Shown: one piece after another, positions 63,890 through 64,000 of the stretch
Layout: each line of letters opens with the position of its first letter
How positions within the stretch are numbered: the stretch's first letter is position 1
From: Chlorobiaceae bacterium
GTDB lineage: Bacteria > Bacteroidota > Ignavibacteria > UBA10030 > SZUA-254
Direction of reading: 5' to 3'
Assembly (NCBI GenBank): GCA_013824245.1
Contig: PNNN01000065.1
Coordinates: 1 to 64,000, forward strand
Length of the DNA: 64,000 bases
Notes under the pieces: generated by a model
What the model saw: only the letters and a program-made list of their open reading frames with translations
Told to the model about the DNA's origin: nothing
Database searches by the model: none
Translations under genes and position numbers: made by a program

Positions 63890-64000
63890 TGAAATCAATT
63901 TTATTATATCTTAATTTAATATTAATTACATCTGCAACTATTATATTCAACGGTTGTGAATTATTCACTAAGCCGAATGGTTCCACCGATGTCATACGGC
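63890..64000 (+). CDS. Lipoprotein, 5' end only (cut by window)
   Basis: An open frame runs from ATG 63890, preceded by GGAGA, to the window edge. It encodes a lipoprotein signal (KSILLYLNLILITSATIIF, then NGC as lipobox). Only about 37 residues are visible, so the function cannot be assigned. It continues the envelope operon after the PorV-like gene. Confidence 0.75.

Overview
The window comes from an AT-rich member of the Bacteroidota/Ignavibacteriota (FCB) lineage, most likely an Ignavibacteria-type organism. The main evidence is a large set of secreted proteins ending in a type IX secretion (T9SS) sorting domain of the NYPNPFNP...SGVYFYRL...KKMVLLK kind. A PorV/PorQ-family protein, a TonB-dependent receptor with an N-terminal carboxypeptidase-regulatory-like domain, DUF4402, DUF4412 and DUF4905-like proteins agree with this. 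Three intergenic regions carry near-canonical sigma-70 promoters (TTGACA/T, 17-bp spacer, TATAAT-like) and many starts have Shine-Dalgarno sequences. Both are less usual in Bacteroidetes proper. I see no rRNA, tRNA, CRISPR array or insertion sequence.

Layout. 206-8805: a probable chaperone-usher-type module (exported DUF4402-like subunit, PapD-like chaperone, usher-like outer-membrane protein), followed by two Ycf48-like beta-propeller proteins with T9SS-type tails. 9148-19000: three more large T9SS cargo proteins; the last two share an unnamed domain of about 200 residues. 19205-24250: housekeeping genes (DUF1844 protein, NAD kinase, RadA, RdgB/HAM1 NTPase), then a DUF4905-like and a PhzF-like protein. 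24269-31640: 2-hydroxyacid oxidation (HdrD-like membrane Fe-S protein, GlcD, GlcF). GlcD and GlcF are separated by a nucleotide-hydrolase-like protein, an esterase and a rhomboid protease, with two 7-bp tandem-repeat arrays in the gaps. 31693-35513: an OmpA-family lipid-envelope protein, a Sll1717-type P-loop ATPase, and a minus-strand DUF4160/DUF2442 pair lying between two related hairpins. 36121-39800: another Ycf48-like T9SS protein, ThiI, a CDGSH iron-sulfur protein and a DUF4412 protein.

39895-53724 looks like a carbohydrate-use locus. It encodes a Tat-exported, a Sec-exported and a cytoplasmic (alpha/alpha)6 glycosidase, and a sialidase-like T9SS protein. It also encodes an ABC importer in which the solute-binding protein is fused to the MalF-type permease, while the MalG-type permease is translationally coupled to a histidine kinase and a single-domain response regulator. 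No ATPase subunit is present. 53740-54831 is a minus-strand lipoprotein propeller. 55069-64000 is an envelope operon read from a near-perfect promoter: two lipoproteins, a TonB-dependent receptor, a large secreted protein with a variant sorting tail, a PorV/PorQ protein and the start of another lipoprotein.

Besides genes, the window carries small repeats. These are 7-bp tandem arrays both between and inside genes, a hairpin family with AAACCTCC/GGAGGTTT arms, palindromic elements (one inside a T9SS tail), and two promoter-proximal leaders with potential RNA structure. The candidates most worth following are the chaperone-usher-like module, the fused importer with embedded two-component genes, the unnamed shared domain, and the heptamer repeats that have entered coding sequence.
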